Of a stretch of 64,000 bases of DNA, positions 24,643 through 33,652 are shown piece by piece. Both the position numbers and the translations under genes were made by a program. Position 1 is the first letter of the stretch; the number at the start of each line of letters is the position of its first letter. Under the pieces are notes generated by a model. That model saw only the letters and a list, made by a program, of their open reading frames with translations. It had not been told where the DNA came from and ran no database searches. Location of the stretch: the NCBI GenBank assembly GCA_040766325.1, contig JAXGQR010000007.1:1-64000 (forward strand). The letters are read 5' to 3'. This stretch comes from Dehalobacterium sp040766325. Its GTDB lineage: Bacteria > Bacillota > Dehalobacteriia > Dehalobacteriales > Dehalobacteriaceae.

Positions 24643-25941
24643 TTAAGCACGAGCTGCCGCCTGAAAAGCAAGGCGGGCAGCGGCGATGGTGCGCTCAATA
24701 TCCTCATCTGTGTGCGCCAAAGACATAAAGCCTGCCTCAAACTGGGAAGGAGCAAAATAGGCACCCTCCTCTAACATTTTCCAAAACCAGGCGGTGAATT
24801 TTTTCGTGTCAGAGGTTGCCGCCGAAGCAAAATCAACCACCTGCTCTCCTGTAAAGAAGCAGGAGAACATAGCACCGACCCGGTTAAAGCAGCAGGATAC
24901 CCCTGCTTCTTCTGCCCCTTGAGCCAACCCCTGAGCCAGCTTAGCTGATTTTCTTTCCAGCTCCTCATAGATACCAGGTGCCCCTAATATTTCCAAATTA
25001 ACCATTCCTGCGGTCATAGCCAAAGGATTACCGGACAAAGTGCCGGCCTGGTAGACAGGTCCCAAGGGAGCAATCAGCTCCATAATCTCCTTCCTGCCGC
25101 CAAAGGCACCTACAGGCAGTCCCCCGCCGATCACCTTGCCCAAGGTGGTAAGATCCGGGGTTACCTGATAAAGGCTTTGCGCTCCGCCGTAGGCAACCCG
25201 AAAACCGGTCATCACCTCGTCAAAGATCAACAAGGTGCCGTACTCACGGGTTAAGGTGCGCAAATCCTGGAGATACCCGTCCTGAGGCGGTACACAACCC
25301 ATATTCCCCACCACCGGCTCAATGATCACGGCAGCGATCTCTTCCCCCTGTTCCTGGAAGATTTTGCGCAATGCTTCGATATCGTTATAGGGGGCCACGA
25401 TGGTGTTTCCCGCCACACTTCCCGGCACCCCCAAACTGTCCGGCACACCCATGGTCATAGCGCCGGAACCGGCTTTGATTAACAGAAAATCCGCATGACC
25501 GTGGTAACAGCCTTCAAATTTTACAATCTTGTCCCGTTTGGTAAAACCCCGGGCCAGGCGCAGAGCACTCATCGTGGCTTCGGTGCCGGAGTTGACCATC
25601 CGTACCATTTCCATAGAGGGCATGATTTCCGTGACCTTTTGAGCCATCTTGATTTCCAGTTCCGTGGGCGCCCCAAAGCTGGTACCGATATTTAGGCAGG
25701 ATTCCAAGGCTTCGACCACCTTGGGATGACGATGCCCCAAAATCAAGGGACCATACGATTGGACGTAATCGATATAGACATTGCCGTCCACATCATAGAT
25801 TTTTGAGCCTTCACCTCGGCGAATAAACACCGGATCACCGCCTACGGAACGAAAAGCCCGCACGGGGCTGTTCACACCGCCGGGAATATATTCCTGGGCC
25901 TGGGCAAAAAGCTGCTTTGATTTTTCATATCCTTGATGCAT
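24643..25941 (-). CDS. hemL: glutamate-1-semialdehyde 2,1-aminomutase
   Basis: 432 residues from ATG at 25941 (GGGGAG 6 bp upstream), which gives the family start MHQGYEKSKQLFAQAQEYIP; a longer frame exists upstream but lacks homology. It converts glutamate-1-semialdehyde to 5-aminolevulinate, the C5 entry to tetrapyrroles. Visible motifs: PGGVNSPVRAF, NSGTEATMSALRLARG, FEGCYHGHAD, LLIFDEVMTGFRV and the PLP lysine in LGKVIGGGLPVGAFGG. It is the last gene of the minus-strand run polyprenyl synthase, hemC, hemB, radical SAM, hemL; hemA and the siroheme genes are not in the window. Confidence 0.95.
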   Translation of the reverse strand: MHQGYEKSKQLFAQAQEYIPGGVNSPVRAFRSVGGDPVFIRRGEGSKIYDVDGNVYIDYVQSYGPLILGHRHPKVVEALESCLNIGTSFGAPTELEIKMAQKVTEIMPSMEMVRMVNSGTEATMSALRLARGFTKRDKIVKFEGCYHGHADFLLIKAGSGAMTMGVPDSLGVPGSVAGNTIVAPYNDIEALRKIFQEQGEEIAAVIIEPVVGNMGCVPPQDGYLQDLRTLTREYGTLLIFDEVMTGFRVAYGGAQSLYQVTPDLTTLGKVIGGGLPVGAFGGRKEIMELIAPLGPVYQAGTLSGNPLAMTAGMVNLEILGAPGIYEELERKSAKLAQGLAQGAEEAGVSCCFNRVGAMFSCFFTGEQVVDFASAATSDTKKFTAWFWKMLEEGAYFAPSQFEAGFMSLAHTDEDIERTIAAARLAFQAAARA

Positions 25942-26043
25942 CTGTATCTCCCCTTTCTTTCCAGATTCATGTTTTGCGCAGTAGATAAATTGAGACAGCA
26001 TCCATTTTGATGCCCTTTACCTCTGTTTTAGTTTCTATATCTC

Positions 26044-27027
26044 CTACCCCCGATAGAGACACCAGGGATCCTCCGCCATAAAATCTCCTTCATGGTAGAT
26101 GGCGGCCCGTGCTCGGCAGCCGCCGCACTTGACCTTAAAGGCACAGGAGCCGCACCCGTCCTTGTATTCCATGGTGCGCAGTTCCTGAAATATTTTGTTT
26201 TCCGCCCAAATTTTACTAAAGGGTTCCTCCCGGACATTGCCGATGTATTGATCCATATAAGCACAGGGCTGAACCAATCCCGTGGGGCTGATAATGCAGT
26301 AATGGGTACCGGCCAGGCAGCCCCGGCTAAAGCGCAGATCCATGCCGTCCAGCTTGGCGATGCGCATAAATTGGGGCGCACAGGTAGGCTTTAATTCAAT
26401 GTCCACTTCTTTTTGCTTTTTCATGATTTTGCTGAGCAGCGCCTCATACTGTTCCACTTTCAGGGCTTCTTCTTCAATGTCCCGGCCCCGTCCAGTTGGG
26501 ACCAAAAAGAACTGATGGTGGGCCACAGCGCCCATCTTAACGGCAAAATCCGTGATATCCAGAACCTCGTCCTGGTTCCAGTCCATCACGGTGGTATGAA
26601 TTTGAAAAGGGAGTCCGGCTTCCCGGCAGTTTTTCATCCCTTCTACCGCTCCCTGCCAGGCGCCTTTCATTTGGCGCAGCCGATCATGTTTCTCCGGATC
26701 CATGCTGTCCAAGGATATCCCCATACCCATAACACCTAAACTTTTCAGCCTGCGGGCCGTGTCCCCAGTGATGAGGGTGCCGTTGGTGCCAAAGACCGTT
26801 CTGAGGCCGATAGACACCGCATGCTCTACCAACTCAAAAATATCCGGGCGCATGAGGGGTTCCCCCCCGGAGAAAATCATAATCTTAAAGCCGGCCTTTT
26901 TAATCTCATCCAGCAGGGCTTTACCTTCCTCTGTGCTCAATTCTTCTTCTTTTTTTACCCCTGCGTTGCGATAGCAGTGACCGCAGTACATATTACATTG
27001 ATTGGTGGTATTCCAGGAAACGATCAC
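26044..27027 (-). CDS. NirJ/Ahb-type radical SAM heme-synthesis protein
   Basis: 327 residues from a GTG at 27027, one base after the hemB stop, chosen because relatives begin M-IVSWNTTNQCNMYC. The radical SAM cluster is CNMYCGHC (CxxxCxxC). GGEPLMRPDI and GISLDSMDPEKHDRLR follow, and a SPASM-like Cys-rich end (CGSCAFKVKCGGCRARA, DPWC) binds further clusters. AhbC, AhbD and NirJ relatives remove side chains from siroheme-derived porphyrins on the way to heme or heme d1. Its place between hemB and hemL supports such a role; which step cannot be told from sequence alone. Confidence 0.8.
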   Translation of the reverse strand: MIVSWNTTNQCNMYCGHCYRNAGVKKEEELSTEEGKALLDEIKKAGFKIMIFSGGEPLMRPDIFELVEHAVSIGLRTVFGTNGTLITGDTARRLKSLGVMGMGISLDSMDPEKHDRLRQMKGAWQGAVEGMKNCREAGLPFQIHTTVMDWNQDEVLDITDFAVKMGAVAHHQFFLVPTGRGRDIEEEALKVEQYEALLSKIMKKQKEVDIELKPTCAPQFMRIAKLDGMDLRFSRGCLAGTHYCIISPTGLVQPCAYMDQYIGNVREEPFSKIWAENKIFQELRTMEYKDGCGSCAFKVKCGGCRARAAIYHEGDFMAEDPWCLYRG

Positions 27028-27028
27028 T

Positions 27029-28006
27029 TTATTCTTCCCCCATCCATTGGGCCACGTCTTTGGCATGATAGGTAATAATCAGATCCGCCCCGGCTCTCTT
27101 CATACTGAGGAGCAGCTCCATAACTACAGCCTTTTCGTCAATCCACTTGTTTGCCGCCGCCGCCTTGACCATAGAATATTCACCGCTCACATTATAGACC
27201 GCCGTGGGATAATGAAATTGATCTTTCACCCGGCGCACCAAATCCAAATAAGCCAGTCCCGGTTTTACCATGACAATGTCCGCCCCTTCTTCGATATCAA
27301 GGAAGGTTTCTCTGAGCGCTTCATTGCTGTTACCGGGATCCATCTGATACGTTCTGCGATCGCCAAAGGCCGGTGCGGATTCCGCCACATCACGAAAAGG
27401 CCCATAAAAAGCAGAGGCAAACTTGGCAGAATAAGACATAATGGGAATATGGCCAAACCCGTGCTGATCCAGTTTTTGGCGGATCGCCTCCACCCGGCCG
27501 TCCATCATATCGGAGGGTGCCACCATATCCGCACCTGCCACCGCATGGGATAAGGCGGTTTTGGCCAGATATTGCAGGCTGGGGTCATTGAGAATCTTAT
27601 CTTCCTGAATCATACCGCAATGACCGTGGCTGGTATATTCACAAAGGCATACATCGGTAATAATATAAAGCTCCGGGTAAGCTTTTTTGATGGCCTTAAT
27701 TGCTTGCTGCACAATACCGTCAGGGTCGTAAGCCCCGGAACCAACCTCGTCCTTGTGCTCCGGAATGCCAAAAAGGAGCACCACCTTGACGCCTAGTTGG
27801 AGAATTTCTCCACATTCCTTGACCAAATTATCCACGGACATTTGATATACTCCGGGCATGGAGGGCACCGGGTTTTTTACATTTTCCCCGTAGATGGCAA
27901 ATAAGGGATAAATTAAATCATCTAAAGATAAATGGTTTTCCCGCACCATGCTGCGTAGAGCGGCAGAACCTCTTAATCTTCTCATTCTCATTGCAGGATA
28001 TGTCAT
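27029..28006 (-). CDS. hemB: porphobilinogen synthase (5-aminolevulinate dehydratase)
   Basis: 325 residues, normal length. It joins two 5-aminolevulinate molecules into porphobilinogen. Motifs: DVCLCEYTSHGHCG with the zinc-binding cysteines, APSDMMDGRV, YSAKFASAFYGPFRD with the first Schiff-base Lys, and DIVMVKPGLAYLDLV with the second. It overlaps nothing and its stop is one base from the radical SAM start, so translation of the two is coupled. About 130 bp containing a 16-bp tandem repeat separate it from hemC. Confidence 0.95.
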   Translation of the reverse strand: MTYPAMRMRRLRGSAALRSMVRENHLSLDDLIYPLFAIYGENVKNPVPSMPGVYQMSVDNLVKECGEILQLGVKVVLLFGIPEHKDEVGSGAYDPDGIVQQAIKAIKKAYPELYIITDVCLCEYTSHGHCGMIQEDKILNDPSLQYLAKTALSHAVAGADMVAPSDMMDGRVEAIRQKLDQHGFGHIPIMSYSAKFASAFYGPFRDVAESAPAFGDRRTYQMDPGNSNEALRETFLDIEEGADIVMVKPGLAYLDLVRRVKDQFHYPTAVYNVSGEYSMVKAAAANKWIDEKAVVMELLLSMKRAGADLIITYHAKDVAQWMGEE

Positions 28007-28046
28007 GGCTTTTCTTTATTCCTTTCTTACCCGATCATTATTTTAT

Positions 28047-28109
28047 CAGTCTTCTCTTGATCAGGTCTTCTCTTAGTCAGGTCTTCTCTTGATCAGGTCT
28101 TCTCTTGAT
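28047..28109. repeat. 16-bp tandem repeat between hemC and hemB
   Basis: CAGGTCTTCTCTTGAT is repeated about four times (28047, 28062, 28078 and 28094, the first lacking one G, the second ending AGT). It fills about half of the hemC-hemB gap and is followed by a fifth partial unit. Confidence 0.9.
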
Positions 28110-28133
28110 TCTCTTCTCTGTCTTAGCCGGTGC

Positions 28134-29063
28134 TTATTCTATTGCCCGGCGTACATCGGCAAGAATTTTTTCCGCTCCGGCCGCAATAAGCCTATCGGCC
28201 AGGGTGCGTCCCAGCTGATCTCCAGCGCGCCGCGATCCGGTGATCGCATCTCTTAGGATGGTCGATCCGTCCAAACTTGCCACCAGGCCGTGCAAGGTCA
28301 TCGATTCCCCTTTGATTTCCCCCAAAGCCCCGATGGGGATTTGACAGCCCCCTTCCAGCTTCCTTAAAAAGGCCCGTTCTCCCGTGATGGCATCAAAAGC
28401 GTCCGGGTCATTGACCACCTGGATAATTTTTAATACTTCTTCATCATCCTCCCGGCATTCCACGCCGATGGAGCCTTGTCCCACAGAGGGTAAGCAAACA
28501 TCAAAATCCAGGTAATCTGTGATTTTATCCGTCCAGCCCAAGCGTTTAACCCCTGCTGCCGCCAGGATAATACCGTCAAAATCTTCTTTTTCCATTTTAC
28601 TGATCCGGGTATTGAGATTACCCCTGATATCATAAAGATTAAAATCAGGCCGATATCTAAGTAACTGGGCCCTTCTTCTGAGACTGCTGGTACCAATCTT
28701 GGCCCCCGGGGGCAAATCTGCCAGTTTGTATCCTTTATGGGAAACCAAAACATCACCCGGATCTTCCCGGGGACCCATGGCCCCAATGATCAAGCCCTCC
28801 GGCAGCTTCGTCGGTACATCCTTCATGCTGTGCACGGCAATATCGATTTTTTTCTCCAGCATCCAAACTTCCAGTTCTTTGGTGAACAAGCCTTTGTCAC
28901 CGATTTTGGCCAGAGCCACATCCAGGATTTTATCGCCCTTGGTCTTAATATCAACTACGCGAAAGGAATAATCCGGCCAATGTTTCTTCAGCTCTCCTTC
29001 CACCCACCTGGTCTGCCAGAGCGCCAAGGCGCTGTCCCTGGTACCGATTACAATTTCTCTCAT
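28134..29063 (-). CDS. hemC: hydroxymethylbilane synthase (porphobilinogen deaminase)
   Basis: 309 residues, normal length. It assembles four porphobilinogens into hydroxymethylbilane. IGTRDSALALWQTRWVEGEL at the N-terminus, KGDKILDVALAKIGDKGLFT, DIAVHSMKDVPTKLPEGL, GTSSLRRRAQLLRYRPD and the dipyrromethane-cofactor Cys in LEGGCQIPIGA are all present. Its ATG follows the polyprenyl synthase stop by 2 bp, so the two are translated together. Confidence 0.95.
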   Translation of the reverse strand: MREIVIGTRDSALALWQTRWVEGELKKHWPDYSFRVVDIKTKGDKILDVALAKIGDKGLFTKELEVWMLEKKIDIAVHSMKDVPTKLPEGLIIGAMGPREDPGDVLVSHKGYKLADLPPGAKIGTSSLRRRAQLLRYRPDFNLYDIRGNLNTRISKMEKEDFDGIILAAAGVKRLGWTDKITDYLDFDVCLPSVGQGSIGVECREDDEEVLKIIQVVNDPDAFDAITGERAFLRKLEGGCQIPIGALGEIKGESMTLHGLVASLDGSTILRDAITGSRRAGDQLGRTLADRLIAAGAEKILADVRRAIE

Positions 29064-29065
29064 AG

Positions 29066-30037
29066 TTAAAATTTTCTCTCCCCGATAAAATTTGCGATCT
29101 TGGTAAAAGTCTTCTTCGTCTTCACATCCGGTAAATAGCTTAATTCTTTTTTCGCTTTATTGAGGTATTTTGTGGCAATATCAAAAGAATATTCAATCGC
29201 TCCGGAATCCCGAATCAAATTAATAATTTCCTGAATTTCCTCGTCCGATTTGACTTTTTTGGTGACCAGCTCTCTGAGGCGGTCCCTTTCTTTACTATGC
29301 TTCAGGGCATAAATCACCGGCAGGGTAATGATCCCCTGCTTAAGATCCCCTCCGATGGGTTTTCCCAGTACTTTTTCATCGGAGGTCATATCCAAAATAT
29401 CATCGGTAATTTGAAAAGCCATACCTACATGATATCCATACCTGCTTAAGGCACGCACGATTTTTTCCGGCGCTTCCGTAGCAATGGCGCCCAGCTGGCA
29501 GCTGGCCGAAATGAGCAAGGCAGTTTTGCGCTTGATCCGGTATAAATAATCACGAAAATTTTGTTCTGCATCAAAAGAGGCGGAAATCTGCTGAATTTCC
29601 CCCCGGCACATTTCCACAGTTACCCGGGAAAGGATCTTAACAACCCGTTGATCCTGATAACTAGATGCAACCAGCTTGATGGCGGTAGAGGAAAGATAAT
29701 CCCCCGCATGGAGGGAGATGCGATTACCCCATTTGGCCTTTACCGTGGGATGACCCCGCCTGGTCATTGAGGCATCCACCACATCGTCATGAACCAGACT
29801 TGCCATATGGATGAGCTCCAAAGCCACGGCCGCCGGTAAAAGCTTGGCCAAATCATAATGATAAAACCGCCCCGCAAGAAGCGTAAAGGCAGGCCTGATC
29901 CTTTTCCCCCCTGCTTCCAACAGATGACCGGAAGCCTGGGTCAAGACGGCATCCTGTGAGACCACATATTTGCGTAATTCTTTTTCCACCTGCTTCAGAT
30001 CACTGCTGATTTCATGATAGATCGTTAAAGTCTGCAA
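29066..30037 (-). CDS. hepT: trans-polyprenyl diphosphate synthase (HepT/IspB type)
   Basis: 323 residues. Both aspartate-rich motifs are present: LVHDDVVDASMTRRGHPTVK (first, DDxxD) and FQITDDILDMTSD (second). GGKRIRPAFTLLAGRFYH is the substrate-binding GKR motif. Enzymes of this type make the C30-C50 side chain of menaquinone or ubiquinone. Being in one operon with hemC and hemB suggests coordinated making of respiratory quinone and heme. Chain length cannot be set with confidence from sequence; the heptaprenyl assignment is by similarity to component II of Bacillus-type synthase. Confidence 0.85.
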   Translation of the reverse strand: MQTLTIYHEISSDLKQVEKELRKYVVSQDAVLTQASGHLLEAGGKRIRPAFTLLAGRFYHYDLAKLLPAAVALELIHMASLVHDDVVDASMTRRGHPTVKAKWGNRISLHAGDYLSSTAIKLVASSYQDQRVVKILSRVTVEMCRGEIQQISASFDAEQNFRDYLYRIKRKTALLISASCQLGAIATEAPEKIVRALSRYGYHVGMAFQITDDILDMTSDEKVLGKPIGGDLKQGIITLPVIYALKHSKERDRLRELVTKKVKSDEEIQEIINLIRDSGAIEYSFDIATKYLNKAKKELSYLPDVKTKKTFTKIANFIGERKF

Positions 30038-30053
30038 GGATGATCACCTTTTC

Positions 30054-30539
30054 TTAATCCATGGTGCAGTTCAGATCCCCTGCACTCTCATGTATAATCT
30101 CATCTACTTCGCCTTTCTTATCCCAGCCCTTATACAAACGATCCGGATAGTTAATGACTAGGCCCCGCTCCATCCGGGATACATTCTTGTAACCATGGAT
30201 CAATCCCGGTGGGATCACAACGCTCATAGGATTATCCTGTCCTGCATAAAACTCCATCAAATGCCCGTAGGTACTGCTGCCTTGGCGCTTGTCCCAGATT
30301 CTGATTAAGAAATTCCCCGGACCGGGAAAGGCCAGCACATCGGTTTTTTCCTGATGTTCATGGGGGATACGTGTGCAGCCCGGCTCCAGGTACGCAAGAT
30401 AGCTCATGACAGGATTGAGACCCTCCGCTAACTCATCCAGGCGAAAGGTCTCCATAAAATAGCCCTTATCATCCATATGCTTGGTCAGCTTCTTGGTGAT
30501 TACCCCGTTGATCGTATCTTTAATCCACTCCATTGTCAT
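30054..30539 (-). CDS. dTDP-4-dehydrorhamnose 3,5-epimerase-like cupin
   Basis: 161 residues. Single cupin resembling RmlC: KHMDDKGYFMETFRLDELA, HEHQEKTDVLAFPGPGNFLI, VVIPPGLIHGYKNVSRMERG, YPDRLYKGWDKKGEVDEI. RmlC converts dTDP-4-dehydro-6-deoxyglucose to the rhamnose precursor; the classic active-site His (HxHxxxxD) is partly altered here, so another NDP-sugar isomerase activity is possible. No rmlA, rmlB or rmlD gene is adjacent; galE lies 290 bp upstream on the same strand. ATG at 30539 has AAAGGAG 5 bp upstream. Confidence 0.75.
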   Translation of the reverse strand: MTMEWIKDTINGVITKKLTKHMDDKGYFMETFRLDELAEGLNPVMSYLAYLEPGCTRIPHEHQEKTDVLAFPGPGNFLIRIWDKRQGSSTYGHLMEFYAGQDNPMSVVIPPGLIHGYKNVSRMERGLVINYPDRLYKGWDKKGEVDEIIHESAGDLNCTMD

Positions 30540-30584
30540 AATACTCCTTTACAAAAATTAAAAAATTCCTGGGTTTGTCATCAT

Positions 30585-30700
30585 CGATAAATCATCAATA
30601 ACTCATCATCAATATCTATGGTACATCTGTCTCTTATTCATTGGTTTATTGTTAATTGTTTATCAGTCTATCGTTTATTGTTTATCTGTCTATGGTTTAA
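30585..30700. repeat. degenerate short tandem repeats between galE and the RmlC-like gene
   Basis: Loose repeats ATCATCRATAA (30580-30620) and then TTTATTGTTTATCNGTCTAT (about 30650-30695, twice). AT-rich; no gene seen in the 290-bp gap. Confidence 0.5.
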
Positions 30701-30831
30701 CCCTATCTGGATAGTCTTCCCCAATTTGACCCTTCCCAAACCGCGTCCAGGAGACGAGTTTTAGGATCAACTTATTATATTCAACATGGGGAGGGGAATT
30801 TCCTTTAATACATAATTTTACTACGAACCGC

Positions 30832-31830
30832 CTAACCTTGTCCAACGGAAAAGCGCCAGGCATCTCGGCACATTTCTTCAATACTATGCTCGGCCTTCCA
30901 GCCCAGCTCTCTTTGTGCCTTACCCGGATTGGCAAAACAGGCGTCAATATCCCCCGGGCGCCGCCCGGTTATACGATAGGGCACCTTTTGGCCGGTGCTC
31001 TTTTCAAAGGCTGTGATCATTTCCAATACGCTGGTTCCTTTTCCTGTGCCCAAATTATATGTAAAGAGCCCTGATTGCCGAGTCAACTTTTCCAGGGCTT
31101 TAAGATGTCCTTTGCTGAGATCCACCACATGGATATAATCCCGCACACCGGTGCCATCCTTAGTCTTGTAATCTGCGCCAAAAACATTTAAATAGGGCAA
31201 TTCCCCCCGGGCTACCCGTACGATATAAGGCATGAGATTATTAGGAATTCCTTGAGGATTTTCTCCGATCAGACCGCTTTGATGGGCACCCACCGGATTA
31301 AAGTAGCGCAAAAGCACAATGCGCCAGTCCCGGTCCGCCTGAAATAAATCCCCGAGGATGATTTCGTTCATCAGCTTGGAGCTGCCATAGGGATTGGTGG
31401 TGGCCAAGGGAAAATCTTCATCAATGGGCAGACGGGCCGGGGCTCCATATACGGTAGCCGAAGAACTAAAGACAATTGATTTGCACTGATGGCGGGCCAT
31501 GGTTTTACACAAAATTAGGGTAGATAAAATATTATTATGGTAATATTTCAAAGGCACCTGAACAGACTCCCCTACCGCCTTGAATCCGGCGAAATGAATC
31601 ACCCCGTCGATTTTATGGGTCTGAAAGATTTCTTCCAGCAGCTCTTCATCCTGCACATCACCTTCATAAAAGGAAAAATCAGCACCGGTAATGGTTTTTA
31701 TCCTCCCTAAGACAGAGCGGTCGGAGTTGGAAAGGTTATCAATGACGACAATTTCATGGCCGGCCTGCAGCAATTCGACACCGGTATGGCTCCCGATATA
31801 TCCGGCCCCCCCCGTTACTAATATTTTCAT
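30832..31830 (-). CDS. galE: UDP-glucose 4-epimerase
   Basis: 332 residues from ATG at 31830 (GGGGG 6 bp upstream); the longer frame adds 17 residues without homology. It interconverts UDP-glucose and UDP-galactose. MKILVTGGAGYIGSHTGVEL is the NAD-binding Rossmann start; VVIDNLSNSD, FAGFKAVGESV, SSSATVYG, the catalytic NPYGSSKLMNE (YxxxK) and RYFNPVGAHQSGLIGE follow. Probably supplies UDP-galactose for surface glycans together with the neighbouring RmlC-like enzyme. Confidence 0.95.
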   Translation of the reverse strand: MKILVTGGAGYIGSHTGVELLQAGHEIVVIDNLSNSDRSVLGRIKTITGADFSFYEGDVQDEELLEEIFQTHKIDGVIHFAGFKAVGESVQVPLKYYHNNILSTLILCKTMARHQCKSIVFSSSATVYGAPARLPIDEDFPLATTNPYGSSKLMNEIILGDLFQADRDWRIVLLRYFNPVGAHQSGLIGENPQGIPNNLMPYIVRVARGELPYLNVFGADYKTKDGTGVRDYIHVVDLSKGHLKALEKLTRQSGLFTYNLGTGKGTSVLEMITAFEKSTGQKVPYRITGRRPGDIDACFANPGKAQRELGWKAEHSIEEMCRDAWRFSVGQG

Positions 31831-31840
31831 GACGTTCCCC

Positions 31841-33049
31841 CTATTCCTGATCAAGAGAGTTAGACAAATAATGATGGTCAACAGTGATCAGCGCATGGTA
31901 TTGGCGATTTTTACTGCGGATTTTGACGGAAATCTCTTTTTTTAGATCTTCATGGTCCAAAGGAAAATCAAAGGGTACTTCCACATCAAAGATGAGTTTG
32001 GTGTGGGAAGCATCCCAGACGACGCGAAAATCATGCATGTTTAATTGGGGTGAAATTTCCAATAAGATTTCTTCCACCTGTTCCCGAACCCGGTCCGTTT
32101 TTTCATCATTGACCAGCACCGGATCCAGATGAATCACCAGATGAATCCCCATCTCGTCCATAAAATCCCGTTCAATTTTATCGATGAGGTCGTGACTATC
32201 CATGATATCATCCTCTGCATCCACCTCACAGTCAACGTAGGCATAGCATTTGCCGGCACCGTAGTTATGCACCATCAGATCATGCATCCCGATAATGCCC
32301 TCATAGCTTAAGATTTTTTCTTGAATTTCCCGGACTAATTCTTGAGACGGTGCCATGCCCAAAAGGGGGCTGATGGTGGCTTTGATCAGCTGATACCCGG
32401 TAAACACAATAAACACGGCGACCAAAACGCCCATATAACCGTCCAGATTGACCCCCGATATCCGGGTGATCACCAGGGAGAGTAAAATCGCCGAAGTAGA
32501 TATGGTATCGCTTAAGCTGTCGTAAGAGGTAGCGCTTAGGGTATGGGAATCAATAATCCGGCCGATTTTACGATAAAACAAAAATTGCCAGAGCTTGATG
32601 ATAATCGAGGCGGACAAAGCTGCGATGGTAATCAGGCTAAACTGAACGGTTTGGGGATTGATGATTTTTTCCACAGAGGTTCTAATCAGCTCAAAACCGA
32701 TCAACATGATGAGAAAGGAAACAATCACCCCGGCGATATATTCCATACGGGCGTGACCGTAAGGATGTTCCGCATCCGGCGGTTTGCCGGAAATTTTAAA
32801 GCCTAAGAGGGAGACCAAAGAAGACCCGGAGTCGGCCAGATTATTGATGGCATCGGCAACGATGGCAATGCTGTTAAAGACGGTGCCCACAATGATCTTT
32901 ACGGCAAAAAGCAAAACGTTGGATAAAATACCCACGATACTGGCAAAGGTACCGTACCGTTCCCGCACTTTCGCATCTGAGACGTTTTGATAATCCTTGA
33001 TAAATAATTTTACTAAAAGACCGGTCAAAATGACACCCCATTTTAACAT
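31841..33049 (-). CDS. cation diffusion facilitator (CDF) efflux protein
   Basis: 402 residues. Six membrane helices in about 1-220 with the CDF metal sites: VADAINNLADSGSSLVSLLG (DxxxD), HPYGHARMEYIAG, and YDSLSDTISTSAI (the second acidic pair). The C-terminal soluble dimerisation domain extends to about 400 and is longer than usual, carrying a second ferredoxin-like repeat (DFRVVWDASHTKLIFDVEVP). It exports divalent metals such as zinc, manganese or iron using the proton gradient. Its stop lies 10 bp before galE. ATG at 33049 follows GAGGATGAT. Confidence 0.9.
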   Translation of the reverse strand: MLKWGVILTGLLVKLFIKDYQNVSDAKVRERYGTFASIVGILSNVLLFAVKIIVGTVFNSIAIVADAINNLADSGSSLVSLLGFKISGKPPDAEHPYGHARMEYIAGVIVSFLIMLIGFELIRTSVEKIINPQTVQFSLITIAALSASIIIKLWQFLFYRKIGRIIDSHTLSATSYDSLSDTISTSAILLSLVITRISGVNLDGYMGVLVAVFIVFTGYQLIKATISPLLGMAPSQELVREIQEKILSYEGIIGMHDLMVHNYGAGKCYAYVDCEVDAEDDIMDSHDLIDKIERDFMDEMGIHLVIHLDPVLVNDEKTDRVREQVEEILLEISPQLNMHDFRVVWDASHTKLIFDVEVPFDFPLDHEDLKKEISVKIRSKNRQYHALITVDHHYLSNSLDQE

Positions 33050-33109
33050 ATCATCCTCAGGGCAACAAAGGGTCAGGACTTCACTATATAGATAGGGAAA
33101 TTCATGCTC

Positions 33110-33394
33110 CTAAAACAATACCAAGGCATAAGAGCCTTGGTATAATTCACTAATCCTTTTAGATAATTTTATACTTTTCTCTTCATTTTGCCAATACCTT
33201 AAATAAGTAGTTAATTTATCGTTATAAGTTTTGCTTTTAATCTCACCTTCCGCAACTGACCTGACGCTAACATTATGACTATTAAAAAAACTAATAACTA
33301 ATGGAGTTTCATCTGCAATTCTGCCAATTCTGCCAATTCTATCGGAAAAATATACAACTAAAACATCAAAACCAACTTGGTTATATATACACAA
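33110..33394 (-). pseudogene. serine recombinase remnant
   Basis: 94 codons matching the middle of a resolvase-type recombinase: FDVLVVYFSDRIGRI, ADETPLVISFFNSHNVSVRS, EGEIKSKTYNDKLTTYLRYW. The catalytic serine end and the DNA-binding part are missing. It marks an old mobile-element insertion next to the diguanylate cyclase gene. In 33395-33652 no gene is seen. Confidence 0.7.
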
Positions 33395-33652
33395 TTATAT
33401 CATAGATGAAAATGTTATGAAATCGAAATCATATCTAATAACCCCTGCCTATAAAAACCTACTTTCTCTGATATCCGAGCAGGTTTCCGCCGCCCACTTT
33501 TCGAGCCCTTTTCAGACAATTAATGAAGCGGTGTCCTGACTGCGTATTGCTTATTTCACTGTAACATAGTATTATGAAAATTAGTGTGAGTTTTTTATGC
33601 ATCTAACAAATTTCGCCACTTCTTAGCGCATTCAGATAGGAGGAAAATCAAA

